Assembly (NCBI RefSeq): GCF_001020985.1
Contig: NZ_CP011542.1
Coordinates: forward strand, 2,852,001-2,916,000
Direction of reading: 5' to 3'
Source of the DNA: Corynebacterium mustelae
GTDB taxonomy: Bacteria; Actinomycetota; Actinomycetes; Mycobacteriales; Mycobacteriaceae
DNA length: 64,000 nt
A program made the position numbers and the translations under genes. The notes beneath the pieces are model-generated. The model did not search any database, was not told the origin of the DNA, and saw only the letters and a list, made by a program, of their open reading frames with translations. Position 1 is the first letter of the stretch, and every line of letters starts with the position of its first letter. Positions 45,827 through 53,480 of this stretch are shown one piece after another.

Positions 45827-47245
45827 GTGAAAACACTAAAGGACCTGCTGCGGCAATGGAATATCTGGCCCCAGCATCACGGCCGAATAGCCACCATCGA
45901 CGCGGTAAAAGCAGCACCACCGCCCTCCCCCCTGGCGCCGGTGGACCTCACCAACCCTGCACAAGTGGCCGGCGTGATGGATGTAGCCGCCCGAATAGGC
46001 GACATTTTGTTGTCCTCAGGCACATCCAATAGGGACACAGTTGCCCAAATCCATGCGGTGGCATCGGCCTACGGCCTCCACTATGCGCATGTGGACATTA
46101 CGCTTAACACCATCACGATTTTCAGCACGGTGGGTACTGAAAAGAAAACCCCGGTGAGCGTGTTTCGGGTTGTTAGCCACATGCGAACGGATTTTTCTAA
46201 GTTAAGCGAGGTGGACCGCCTTATCCGCTCGATTCAGGCAGGTGCCACATCGCCAGAATTGGCGGAGAAAATTTTGGACGGTTTACACCGTTCCCCCGCA
46301 ACCTATGGTTTCAAGACGTCACTGGTGGGTTGGGGGGTATTTGCGGCCGCTGTGTCGGTGATGCTTGGCGGCGGCCCGTTGGTGGCATTGGTGTCGTTCG
46401 TTATCGGCATAGCGATCATTGTGTGCAATACGTTGTTGAGCAAGCATCGACTGCCACCGTTTTTCCAAAACATCTTCGGTGGTTTCATAGCCACTGTGCC
46501 AGCCAGCATGGTGTTTAGCTGGGCGACTACAGCAGGAATAACGATCGCTCCATCGCATATCATCGCGGCGGGGATCGTCGTTATGTTGGCTGGTCTGACC
46601 TTGGTGCAATCGTTACAAGATGGGATTACTGGTGCGCCGGTCACCGCCAGCGCTAGGTTCTTCGAAACGTTGCTGTTAACCAGCGCCATTGTTGCGGGGG
46701 TGGGTATTGGCATTCAGGTCTCGGGGCTGCTGGGCATGACTTTGCCGCCGTTGGAACCTGTGCTGCTATCCCCGAATTTGTCCACTTCGACGGTGCGGGT
46801 GGCTGCGGGTATGGTGGCGTCGATAAGCTTCGCAGTGGCCTGTTACGCGGAAGTGTCGTCGGTGATAGTTGCGGGCTGCACCGCAGGTGTTGGGGCGGGT
46901 ATTTATTATTTGGTGCTATTGCCGACCAATATGTCGGTGATTACAGCGACAGCTATCGCGGCGACCGTTATTGGGTTCGCAGGTGGTTTGTTGGCGCGGC
47001 GTTACCTGATCCCGCCACTTATGACTGCGATCAGTGGCATTACCCCGCTACTGCCTGGTTTGGCTATCTATCGGGGTATGTATGCAGCATTGAATGAGCA
47101 AATGCTGGTGGGGTTTACCAACATGGCGGTGGCGTTATCGATTGCCTCAGCGCTCGCCGCTGGGGTGGTGTTGGGTGAATGGCTCGCCCGGTTGCTGAGA
47201 CGTCCACCTCGGCTCAACTTCTACCGTGCTTTTCGACGCCCATAA
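45827..47245 (+). CDS. thrE: Threonine/serine exporter ThrE family protein (paralogue 2)
   Basis: About 472 residues from a GTG (MKTLKDLLRQWNIW; a TTG 12 nt earlier is the alternative). It has the same order as the first copy: an N-terminal domain with VDLTNPAQVAGVMDVAARIGDILLSSGTSNRDTV, then a stretch of about ten helices with MLAGLTLVQSLQDGITGAPVTASARFFET and AISGITPLLPGLAIYRG. Position upstream of a Lys-rich small gene and otsA matches the place of thrE near otsA in C. glutamicum, so this copy is more likely the true orthologue. The last codons contain GCTTTTCGACGCC (47228-47240). Confidence 0.85.
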   Translation: MKTLKDLLRQWNIWPQHHGRIATIDAVKAAPPPSPLAPVDLTNPAQVAGVMDVAARIGDILLSSGTSNRDTVAQIHAVASAYGLHYAHVDITLNTITIFSTVGTEKKTPVSVFRVVSHMRTDFSKLSEVDRLIRSIQAGATSPELAEKILDGLHRSPATYGFKTSLVGWGVFAAAVSVMLGGGPLVALVSFVIGIAIIVCNTLLSKHRLPPFFQNIFGGFIATVPASMVFSWATTAGITIAPSHIIAAGIVVMLAGLTLVQSLQDGITGAPVTASARFFETLLLTSAIVAGVGIGIQVSGLLGMTLPPLEPVLLSPNLSTSTVRVAAGMVASISFAVACYAEVSSVIVAGCTAGVGAGIYYLVLLPTNMSVITATAIAATVIGFAGGLLARRYLIPPLMTAISGITPLLPGLAIYRGMYAALNEQMLVGFTNMAVALSIASALAAGVVLGEWLARLLRRPPRLNFYRAFRRP

Positions 47246-47334
47246 GGCTCACTTTTGTTCCCATGTGGGGCAAAATAGCGTAGAATCATGGATTTGCACC
47301 GTTATCGTATTCTTCGTGTTTAAAGGAGGCGACC

Positions 47335-47658
47335 TTGCCACCAAAGGTCACTGACACCCGTAACCCCGCCGAATCATTGCACGCCGTTGAGGCGGAAACC
47401 GCTGCGGCAGCCCGCCGTGTTGTGGCTTCGTATGCAGAGGATTTCTTTGACGGCGTCACACTGATGTGCATGCTTGGGGTTGAACCGGAAGGTTTGTCCT
47501 ACCGGAAGGTATCGGCAGAGCATGAAGAAGCTACCGCGCCGAAGAAAACCACCAAGAAGGCCAAAAAGACAACAAAGAAGTCTACTGCGAAAAAGACCAC
47601 CAAGAAAACCACTAAGAAGACTACGAAAAAAGCAACCAAGGCCACCAAGAAAGCTTAA
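47335..47658 (+). CDS. Conserved small protein with Lys-rich (KTTKK) basic tail
   Basis: A 107-residue protein from TTG (RBS AAAGGAGG, 5 nt). Residues 1-60 are a small soluble domain (LHAVEAETAAAARRVVASYAEDFFDGVTLMCMLGV). The last 45 residues are almost only K/T/A with repeats of KKTTKK, TTKKTTKK and ATKKA, like the tails of histone H1-like and HupB-type DNA-binding proteins. A DNA- or RNA-binding role is inference. It ends 15 nt before otsA and probably belongs to its operon, though nothing links it to trehalose synthesis. A small gene in this place is also known upstream of otsA in C. glutamicum. Confidence 0.8.
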   Translation: MPPKVTDTRNPAESLHAVEAETAAAARRVVASYAEDFFDGVTLMCMLGVEPEGLSYRKVSAEHEEATAPKKTTKKAKKTTKKSTAKKTTKKTTKKTTKKATKATKKA

Positions 47659-47673
47659 AAAGGTACCAGAGCT

Positions 47674-49134
47674 GTGAATACTTCCGCCGTAGAAAGCGAC
47701 TACACCACCAACGATTTTGTGGTGGTGGCTAATCGGCTTCCGGTGGACTTAACCATCGATGCAGATGGAAATCACGAATGGACCCCCAGCCCTGGTGGTT
47801 TGGTCACTGCACTTAGCCCCGTTCTAGAGCATCATCGCGGATGCTGGGTTGGCTGGCCGGGAACCATCGGTGAGGCGCCTGAGCCGTTCCGCACCGAAAC
47901 TGGTGTGTTATTGCACCCGGTTACCTTAAGCGAAGCGGACTTTGAAGGCTTCTATGAGGGGTTTTCCAATGCCACCCTCTGGCCGCTGTACCACGACCTC
48001 ATCGTTCATCCCCGCTACCACCGGGAATGGTGGGAAGCATATCGGGAGGTAAACCAAAAATTCGCCGTTGAGGTCTCGACTGTAGCTGCCGAAGGTGCGA
48101 CGGTGTGGATTCAGGACTACCAACTACAGTTATTGCCTGGGATTTTGCAGCAAATTCGCCCGGATCTCACCATTGGGTTCTTCCTTCACATTCCGTTTCC
48201 AGCTCCGGATTTATACCGACAACTTCCGTGGCGAGAAGAGTTGCTGCGAGGTGTTTTAGGGGCGGACCTTATCGGCTTCCACTTGGAATCCAATGCCCGA
48301 AACTTTCTTGATGTGGCTGAGCAACTATCGGGTAGCGAAGTGTCCGGCACAGTATCGGTGCGGGATGTCACCGCCTTTATCACCACCTCCGACGGCAGGC
48401 GGGTAGGAGTTGGTGCATTTCCAATTTCCATCGACCCTAGCCCATTTTTGAACACTGACGTTGACGTTGCCGCAATTCGTGCGGAATTAGACAACCCAGA
48501 CCTGTTGATTCTGGGAGTGGATCGGCTGGACTACACCAAAGGCATACTGCAACGACTGCGGGCATTGGAAGAGCTTCATGAACTTGAAGCCATCGATACC
48601 AACACCGTATTCCTCCAAATCGCCACTCCATCGCGGGAACGCATCGACCACTACCAAGAAACCCGGCGCGAAGTCGAAGAAGCGGTCGGAAGGATCAATG
48701 GCAGGTTTGGCAAGCTAGGGAAACCGATTGTCAGTTACCACCACGTGGCGGTACCGAAATCCCGGCTGGTAGAACTCTACAGCGCGGCGGATGTCATGCT
48801 GGTTACCCCATACAAAGACGGCATGAATCTGGTGGCAAAAGAATACGTGGCGTGCCATGGCGACGGGTCTGGCGCAATAGTATTGAGCGAATTCGCAGGT
48901 GCGGCCGAAGAACTATCACAGGCGTATCTGTGCAACCCATTTGATATAGAATCGGTCAAACGCCAAATTCTCCATGCAATTCGCGCGTTGGAATCCGACC
49001 CGGAAACTGCCCGCAGCCGCATGCTTAAACTGCATGAACAGGTGATACAACACGATGTGGATGTGTGGGCGGGTGCTTTTCTACAATGCCTGTATTCAGC
49101 GGGCGATGGCGACAATGGAGTTGTAGATGAATAA
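47674..49134 (+). CDS. otsA: Trehalose-6-phosphate synthase OtsA
   Basis: A 486-residue GT20 glycosyltransferase joining UDP-glucose (or GDP/ADP-glucose) and glucose-6-phosphate into trehalose-6-phosphate. Marks: VVVANRLPVDL at the start, GWVGWPGT, WPLYHDLIV.PRYHREWWEAYREVNQKFA, the HIPFPAPDL region, GVDRLDYTKGI and KDGMNLVAKEYVACHGDGSGAIVLSEFAGA. GTG start at 47674. It is followed by the lipoprotein gene (8-nt overlap) and, before the IS insertion, by otsB; together they form the Ots branch of trehalose synthesis, which in corynebacteria also feeds trehalose for mycolate carriers. Length typical. Confidence 0.97.
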   Translation: MNTSAVESDYTTNDFVVVANRLPVDLTIDADGNHEWTPSPGGLVTALSPVLEHHRGCWVGWPGTIGEAPEPFRTETGVLLHPVTLSEADFEGFYEGFSNATLWPLYHDLIVHPRYHREWWEAYREVNQKFAVEVSTVAAEGATVWIQDYQLQLLPGILQQIRPDLTIGFFLHIPFPAPDLYRQLPWREELLRGVLGADLIGFHLESNARNFLDVAEQLSGSEVSGTVSVRDVTAFITTSDGRRVGVGAFPISIDPSPFLNTDVDVAAIRAELDNPDLLILGVDRLDYTKGILQRLRALEELHELEAIDTNTVFLQIATPSRERIDHYQETRREVEEAVGRINGRFGKLGKPIVSYHHVAVPKSRLVELYSAADVMLVTPYKDGMNLVAKEYVACHGDGSGAIVLSEFAGAAEELSQAYLCNPFDIESVKRQILHAIRALESDPETARSRMLKLHEQVIQHDVDVWAGAFLQCLYSAGDGDNGVVDE

Positions 49135-49648
49135 CAGGATTCGGATGGTTGGTGCTGCAGGATTGTGTGTGGCCGTTTTATCTGGTTGTGGGGTTGAAAG
49201 CCCGCTGAGTAACACATCCTGGCAAGTAGCTGATGTTTATACCTCGCCGGAGTATCCGTCAACGGTGCCGGATTCCATCGCAGGATTGGTTAGCATCAAT
49301 TTCGGCAATACCACCATCAGTGGTTTCACTGGTTGCGTACCGCTACAAGGAATCGTTAGTTTTTACCAAGATGCCAGCGAGAAATCCAGCTCACCAGGCG
49401 ATCCTGCGACCGAGGTGAAGGCGGATATTTTACGGGTTGATAGCATCGAGTTCGATGAGGTCAACGAGGAAAACTGTACCGGGCATGCCCAGTTTATTCA
49501 TGACGCAATGGTGGAGTTTTTCAAAGCCAGCGAATATAGCCTTACCAGGCCCTCGGACCATGAGGTGATACTCACGGTTCGCAGCAGCGATCCACAGGCG
49601 CGGTTCCTGGAGCAGCCTGCAGTCCGGCTAGTGAGCTCCCAATCTTAA
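49127..49648 (+). CDS. Putative lipoprotein between otsA and otsB
   Basis: A 173-residue lipoprotein. The signal peptide has a short basic start (MNNRIR), a hydrophobic core (VGAAGLCVAVLSG) and a lipobox LSGC at residue about 21. The rest is a mixed beta-type soluble domain containing two Cys (TGCVPLQG and ENCTGHAQ) that may form a disulfide. No family recognised. It overlaps the end of otsA by 8 nt. Its last 66 nt lie inside the 226-bp direct repeat created by the IS element, so a tail copy is found again at 51453-51518, but this copy is complete. Confidence 0.8.
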   Translation: MNNRIRMVGAAGLCVAVLSGCGVESPLSNTSWQVADVYTSPEYPSTVPDSIAGLVSINFGNTTISGFTGCVPLQGIVSFYQDASEKSSSPGDPATEVKADILRVDSIEFDEVNEENCTGHAQFIHDAMVEFFKASEYSLTRPSDHEVILTVRSSDPQARFLEQPAVRLVSSQS

Positions 49649-49808
49649 CGGGTACGGTTAGGTTATGACCTTTACCGCCGATGAGCTTTATTCCTTAGCC
49701 GCCACCGATTACCTGCTGGTTGTGTCAGATTTTGATGGTACCCTCGCTGGGTTTTCCACCGACATGTACGACGTGCCGATAAACCAGGATGCGGTGGCTG
49801 CGCTCAAA
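49583..49808 (+). repeat. 226-bp direct repeat (IS target duplication), left copy
   Basis: Identical as read over 226 bp to 51453-51678. It spans the end of the lipoprotein gene, the short gap and the first 144 bp of otsB. The flanking nucleotides differ (C before it here, G in the other copy; CC after it here, AG there), which fixes the borders exactly. Confidence 0.95.
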
Positions 49809-49844
49809 CCTGACTTGCACAGTTTTAGTACGACATTTTGTTGA
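49665..49844 (+). pseudogene. Truncated 5' copy of otsB
   Basis: Starts with the same ATG and sequence as otsB (MTFTADELYSLAATDYLLVV). It carries the first 48 codons, then runs into the IS element and stops at TGA 49842-49844, for 59 codons in all. It contains the phosphatase motif FDGTLAGFS but no catalytic domain, so it should be inactive. It is a by-product of the target duplication, not a separate gene. Confidence 0.9.
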
Positions 49845-51452
49845 GGATTTCTTGGGCTTCTGGTGTGATTTTTGTGGGGATGGTTATCGGGCCGTGGGGT
49901 GTGTTGATGGTTACGTCTCGTAAGGGTTCGAGGATGTTGATGATTTTTTGTCGACTGAATCCGGTGAGATCTTGTAGGAAACGTGCGACGGCTAGGGCGA
50001 CAAAGACGAGATTTAGGTGGGCGCGGATGGAATCTTCTTTCCGTACGTACATTGGCCTGGCTTGAAGGTCGCTTTTTGCCATTCGGAAACTTCGTTCCAC
50101 TTCGTATAGGTCATGATATGTTGCAATGATTTGTTCACCTGACATGTCCTCGGCCGAGATGTTGGTGATGTATCCTTTCCAGCCTGCTAGTTGTGACGCT
50201 TTTTCAAAATCATCAGTGTTGAACTCAGAATGGCCGCTGGTGTGGGTAACAAACCGTGCCCGTTTTTGTTTCCGCGTTCCTGTGACGATTTCTTCAGCAC
50301 GTTGACGTTGCTTGGCAAGAGTGTGCTTGTCGTTGGCAAATCGCTTGTGTGAATACTGACAGACCATTCGCCGTGTGGTTCGGTGAGTTGTGCTAGGGCC
50401 CATTGTTTTCGTTGATTCGACGATATGCCCATCATCAATAGCGTGTCCTGTCTCATTGATGGGCATATCCATCTTGTAGGGAGCTTTGGACATTCTTGCC
50501 CCGATAATGAATTGAAACCCAAGCGCTTCTAGATGATTGCAGTTGTCCGCAGAAATCATGCCAGCATCGGCGACAACAATGATATTTTCCACGTTATGCC
50601 GCCTGCGAAAGCTATTCAGTACATCAATCATGGTGAGTGCTTCTGCTTTGTTTCCCTCGAAGCAGGAAATTTCCAAGGGAAGTCCACGGCTATCAACAAG
50701 CAGTCCCACAACAACCTGTGGATCGATACGACGCTCTTTCGAGTACCCCACTTTACGTAAATCGTCTTCACGATCTGCTTCAAAATACAACGTCGTAACG
50801 TCATAAAGCACCCACGCTACTGTGCCACGTGCCAGGCTGAAATCAAAACATGCTCGGGAAAACGCACTGTACTTATCCTCATCAAAAGCTGTTTTCACTG
50901 CAGCTGAAACCGTGTTGCGATGAACAGCAGGTAACCCTAACCGTTGAAGCACCATGGGTACTTGTGACTTCGAAGAAGGCTGGACTACACGTGCAAAAAC
51001 AGTGCGGGCAAAAACAGAATCCACCGGATAGATCGCATCAAAACCAAGCGTCGACCACGCACAAGCAAAAACATCCAATAATACGCGAGCAGTCATCGAC
51101 TCCACCGTCAACGAGTCTTCGGTATCACCTGCCACTGGTAACTCAAGATCTAACTCAAGCTGATCAGCGTAAAGCAGATCACGCGCTTTTTTGAGTAAAG
51201 CGTGAAGTTCAATCTCGTTATGGGCAGAACCGACATGATAATCCACCACAGTTCGGCGATGCACATCCCGCACGATCTGCACGGCAGTCGCACCGCTAGC
51301 AGTCCTAACTTTCCTAATCCGCACCACACAACAAGACTAACAAGCCCAAAAAACCCACCAAATTAGTACGACAAAAACCCAAAAAACACCCTAAAACCCC
51401 AGCTCACCCACAACCAAACCCACCAAAACCACAAACCACTGTGCAACTCAGG
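49809..51452 (-). mobile_element. IS1634/IS1549-like insertion sequence (1644 bp)
   Basis: A complete element of 1644 bp. The terminal inverted repeats are CCTGACTTGCACAGT (49809-49823) and ACTGTGCAACTCAGG (51438-51452), 14 of 15 positions matching. A single transposase gene lies on the minus strand. An internal direct repeat TTAGTACGACA occurs near both ends (49825-49835, 51363-51373). The 226-bp duplication fits the IS1634 group, whose members, for example those of Mycoplasma and IS1549 of Mycobacterium smegmatis, are known for long variable target duplications. It appears intact and thus recently inserted. Confidence 0.92.
49825..51327 (-). CDS. IS1634-family transposase
   Basis: A 500-residue transposase, starting GTG. 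The core is a DDE/RNase H-like domain with VLYDVTTLYFEADREDDLRKVGYSKERRIDPQVVVGLLVD (first Asp) and NIIVVADAGMISADN (second Asp). The end region GEQIIATYHDLYEVERSFRMAKSDLQARPMY carries the catalytic Glu (YxxLYEVERSF-type Y(2)R(3)E(6)K motif). Length and motifs are typical of IS1634. It is uninterrupted, so activity is likely. The stop TAA is only 16 bp from the left end. It is read opposite to otsA/otsB. Confidence 0.95.
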   Translation of the reverse strand: MVRIRKVRTASGATAVQIVRDVHRRTVVDYHVGSAHNEIELHALLKKARDLLYADQLELDLELPVAGDTEDSLTVESMTARVLLDVFACAWSTLGFDAIYPVDSVFARTVFARVVQPSSKSQVPMVLQRLGLPAVHRNTVSAAVKTAFDEDKYSAFSRACFDFSLARGTVAWVLYDVTTLYFEADREDDLRKVGYSKERRIDPQVVVGLLVDSRGLPLEISCFEGNKAEALTMIDVLNSFRRRHNVENIIVVADAGMISADNCNHLEALGFQFIIGARMSKAPYKMDMPINETGHAIDDGHIVESTKTMGPSTTHRTTRRMVCQYSHKRFANDKHTLAKQRQRAEEIVTGTRKQKRARFVTHTSGHSEFNTDDFEKASQLAGWKGYITNISAEDMSGEQIIATYHDLYEVERSFRMAKSDLQARPMYVRKEDSIRAHLNLVFVALAVARFLQDLTGFSRQKIINILEPLRDVTINTPHGPITIPTKITPEAQEILNKMSY

Positions 51453-51678
51453 AGCAGCGATCCACAGGCGCGGTTCCTGGAGCAGCCTGCAGTCCGGCTA
51501 GTGAGCTCCCAATCTTAACGGGTACGGTTAGGTTATGACCTTTACCGCCGATGAGCTTTATTCCTTAGCCGCCACCGATTACCTGCTGGTTGTGTCAGAT
51601 TTTGATGGTACCCTCGCTGGGTTTTCCACCGACATGTACGACGTGCCGATAAACCAGGATGCGGTGGCTGCGCTCAAA
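51453..51678 (+). repeat. 226-bp direct repeat (IS target duplication), right copy
   Basis: Right partner of 49583-49808. It supplies the start of the intact otsB at 51535 and carries a 66-bp tail of the lipoprotein gene at its front. Identity over 226 bp suggests a recent event. Confidence 0.95.
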
Positions 51679-52314
51679 AGCTTAACGACGCTCCCGCGCA
51701 CCGATGTGGCGATCCTATCGGGTAGGCATCTTGAAGGGCTACGTACAGTATCAGGCTTCGGCGACGAGTTTATTTTGGCGGGCTCCCACGGGGCAGAATC
51801 AACGATTAACGCAATGGAGTTAACCGATGCGCAACGCGAAGCCCTTGAGCTGGTAACGCAGCAGTTTGAAGAGTTAGCGAACGACGTCGATGGGGCGTTT
51901 GTGGAATACAAGCCCTATCACCGGGTACTACACGTGATTGCTGCTAAAGATAAAGAACAAGCCCAGGCGATTTACGATAAGGCGTGCGAGCTTTCACTTA
52001 CGGGGGTTCACCTAAAACCGGGGAAATTCATCGTGGAAGCTTCCGTATCCACCGTGACAAAAGGCAGCTGGATAACCGCCGCCCGCAAGGAACTACGCCC
52101 CTCCGGCATCGTCTTCATCGGCGACGATGCCACCGACGAAGACGGTTTCGCGGTGTTGGGAAACACAGACCTCTCGGTGAAAGTTGGCCCCGGTGCGACC
52201 CGCGCCCGGGTACGAGTCGACGATATTCCGGCCGTGGCTGAGTTTCTAGCCGAGCTGGCCCGCCTGCGCCGTAATCACCTGGGTTTAGGCGGGGCTACAG
52301 TCGAACCGGAATGA
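51535..52314 (+). CDS. otsB: Trehalose-6-phosphate phosphatase OtsB
   Basis: A 259-residue HAD-family phosphatase. The nucleophile motif is LLVVSDFDGTLAGFS, motif II-like ILSGR and acidic motif IV FIGDDATDEDGFAVL; GSHGAES and the cap region are also typical. It dephosphorylates OtsA's product to trehalose. It is intact because the IS duplicated the target including its start. It is now 2.4 kb downstream of otsA behind an IS read the other way, so it probably needs a new promoter from the IS or sequence near 51350-51530. Its end overlaps the LacI gene by 40 bp tail-to-tail. Confidence 0.95.
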   Translation: MTFTADELYSLAATDYLLVVSDFDGTLAGFSTDMYDVPINQDAVAALKSLTTLPRTDVAILSGRHLEGLRTVSGFGDEFILAGSHGAESTINAMELTDAQREALELVTQQFEELANDVDGAFVEYKPYHRVLHVIAAKDKEQAQAIYDKACELSLTGVHLKPGKFIVEASVSTVTKGSWITAARKELRPSGIVFIGDDATDEDGFAVLGNTDLSVKVGPGATRARVRVDDIPAVAEFLAELARLRRNHLGLGGATVEPE

Positions 52315-53366
52315 AATTCCACCGGCAATAAGGTGCGTTCGGGGTAATCCTCACCTGCGATAATCCGCGCCAGCACCCGCCCTGCGCAGGCACCCTTTTC
52401 CTTATTGGGTTGGATGACGGTAGTCACGTCGCGCAATAGGGCTTCTGTGATCCCGTCGAAACCGGTGACGGATAAGTCTTGTGGAACCCGCAGCCCCTGA
52501 GCCGTCGCAAAGTTAAGTGCCCCAAGCGCCATCGTGTCTGTGGTGCACAAAATGGCGGTGAGGTCTGGGTGGGTTTCCAATAATTCCCGCGCCGCCGCCA
52601 CGTTATTTACCGGGTTATTAATATGCCGCTCAATGATCGGCACCGATTCCGGCTCGATTCCAGCCTGGGCAAACACAGCCAATGCACCGCGCACCCGCGC
52701 CTGCTGGACGTGGTGTTGCGCATTGTCGAGCCGCTCCGGGCTGACGTGCCCATTGTTGGCCTCGGGCGAAAGCCTAATACACAGAATGCCAATGCGGCGG
52801 TGGCCTGCGTCGACAAGCGCCTGGGCGGCGGGGGCTATGGCAGCATAATCGTCAATGCCGACGAACGGGAACCGGGTGTCGGTGGCGGGCTGGTCGCACA
52901 CAACCGTGGGCAGCCCCCGGGTATAGGCCGCCTCCAAATAAGGATCATTGTGAGCAACCGAATACACGACGAAGCCATCCACCACTGCGGAATTAACCAG
53001 TTGCAGCGCCGCCGCCGGATTAACATTGATCGGCCCGGCTGGCACCAACGTGAGAGTATTTTGGGAGCCTATCGACGCCTCCGCCATGCCCGCGAGGAAA
53101 TCCACCGACGCCATGTCCTCGAATGCATAGGTCAAATGTTCCGTAAGAAGCACCCCAATGCTGCCGACCTTGCGCATACGAAGCGAACGCGCCGCCGGAT
53201 CGGGCCCTGGGTATCCCATGCGTTCCGCGGTTTCTAAAATTCGTTCGCGCAACGACGCGGATAACTGCTCTGGGTGGTTATAGGCATTAGAAACGGTGGT
53301 GCGCGAAATCCCCAGCTCTTCTGCTAGTGACGCCAAGGATGTCTTGCGGGAATTGCGTTTCGGCAT
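52275..53366 (-). CDS. LacI family transcriptional regulator
   Basis: A 363-residue regulator if started at MPKRNSRKTSLASL. The helix-turn-helix is SLASLAEELGISRTTVSNAYNHPEQL with the hinge helix LSASLRERIL. The C-terminal sugar-binding-type domain follows (VGSIGVLLTEHLTYAFEDM, TRGLPTVVCDQPA, TAILCTTDTMALGAL, VTGFDGITEALL). An in-frame start at 53417 would add 17 residues without a better RBS. It is convergent with otsB and overlaps it by 40 bp. In C. glutamicum a LacI gene is also next to otsB, so a link to trehalose or sugar control is plausible but not shown. Divergent from the zinc importer. Confidence 0.9.
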   Translation of the reverse strand: MPKRNSRKTSLASLAEELGISRTTVSNAYNHPEQLSASLRERILETAERMGYPGPDPAARSLRMRKVGSIGVLLTEHLTYAFEDMASVDFLAGMAEASIGSQNTLTLVPAGPINVNPAAALQLVNSAVVDGFVVYSVAHNDPYLEAAYTRGLPTVVCDQPATDTRFPFVGIDDYAAIAPAAQALVDAGHRRIGILCIRLSPEANNGHVSPERLDNAQHHVQQARVRGALAVFAQAGIEPESVPIIERHINNPVNNVAAARELLETHPDLTAILCTTDTMALGALNFATAQGLRVPQDLSVTGFDGITEALLRDVTTVIQPNKEKGACAGRVLARIIAGEDYPERTLLPVEFHSGSTVAPPKPR

Positions 53367-53445
53367 GTCCGTCACCCTAGCCGAATGGGCGGATAAAATC
53401 TGTCGTTTCACACTCATCGGCTAGCTTTTTCATTAAATTTTCAAT

Positions 53446-53460
53446 TGACAACGGTTCCCT
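53446..53460 (+). promoter_or_regulatory. Possible Zur-type box upstream of the zinc importer
   Basis: TGACAACGGTTCCCT resembles the corynebacterial/mycobacterial Zur half-sites TGAxAACG-N-TT. Here the match is good on the left half and poor on the right. It is 20 bp before the ATG of the binding-protein gene, in the divergent region with the LacI gene. Tentative. Confidence 0.3.
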
Positions 53461-53480
53461 ATAACTGGATCATTGCAGAT

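Noticed and set aside
49665..52314. otsB as a gene inactivated by the IS
   Set aside because: A full otsB from 51535 remains, made possible by the 226-bp duplication; only the left stub is dead.
52623..53237. 204-codon frame antisense to the LacI gene
   Set aside because: Mirror of the LacI coding sequence, Arg-rich with no domain.
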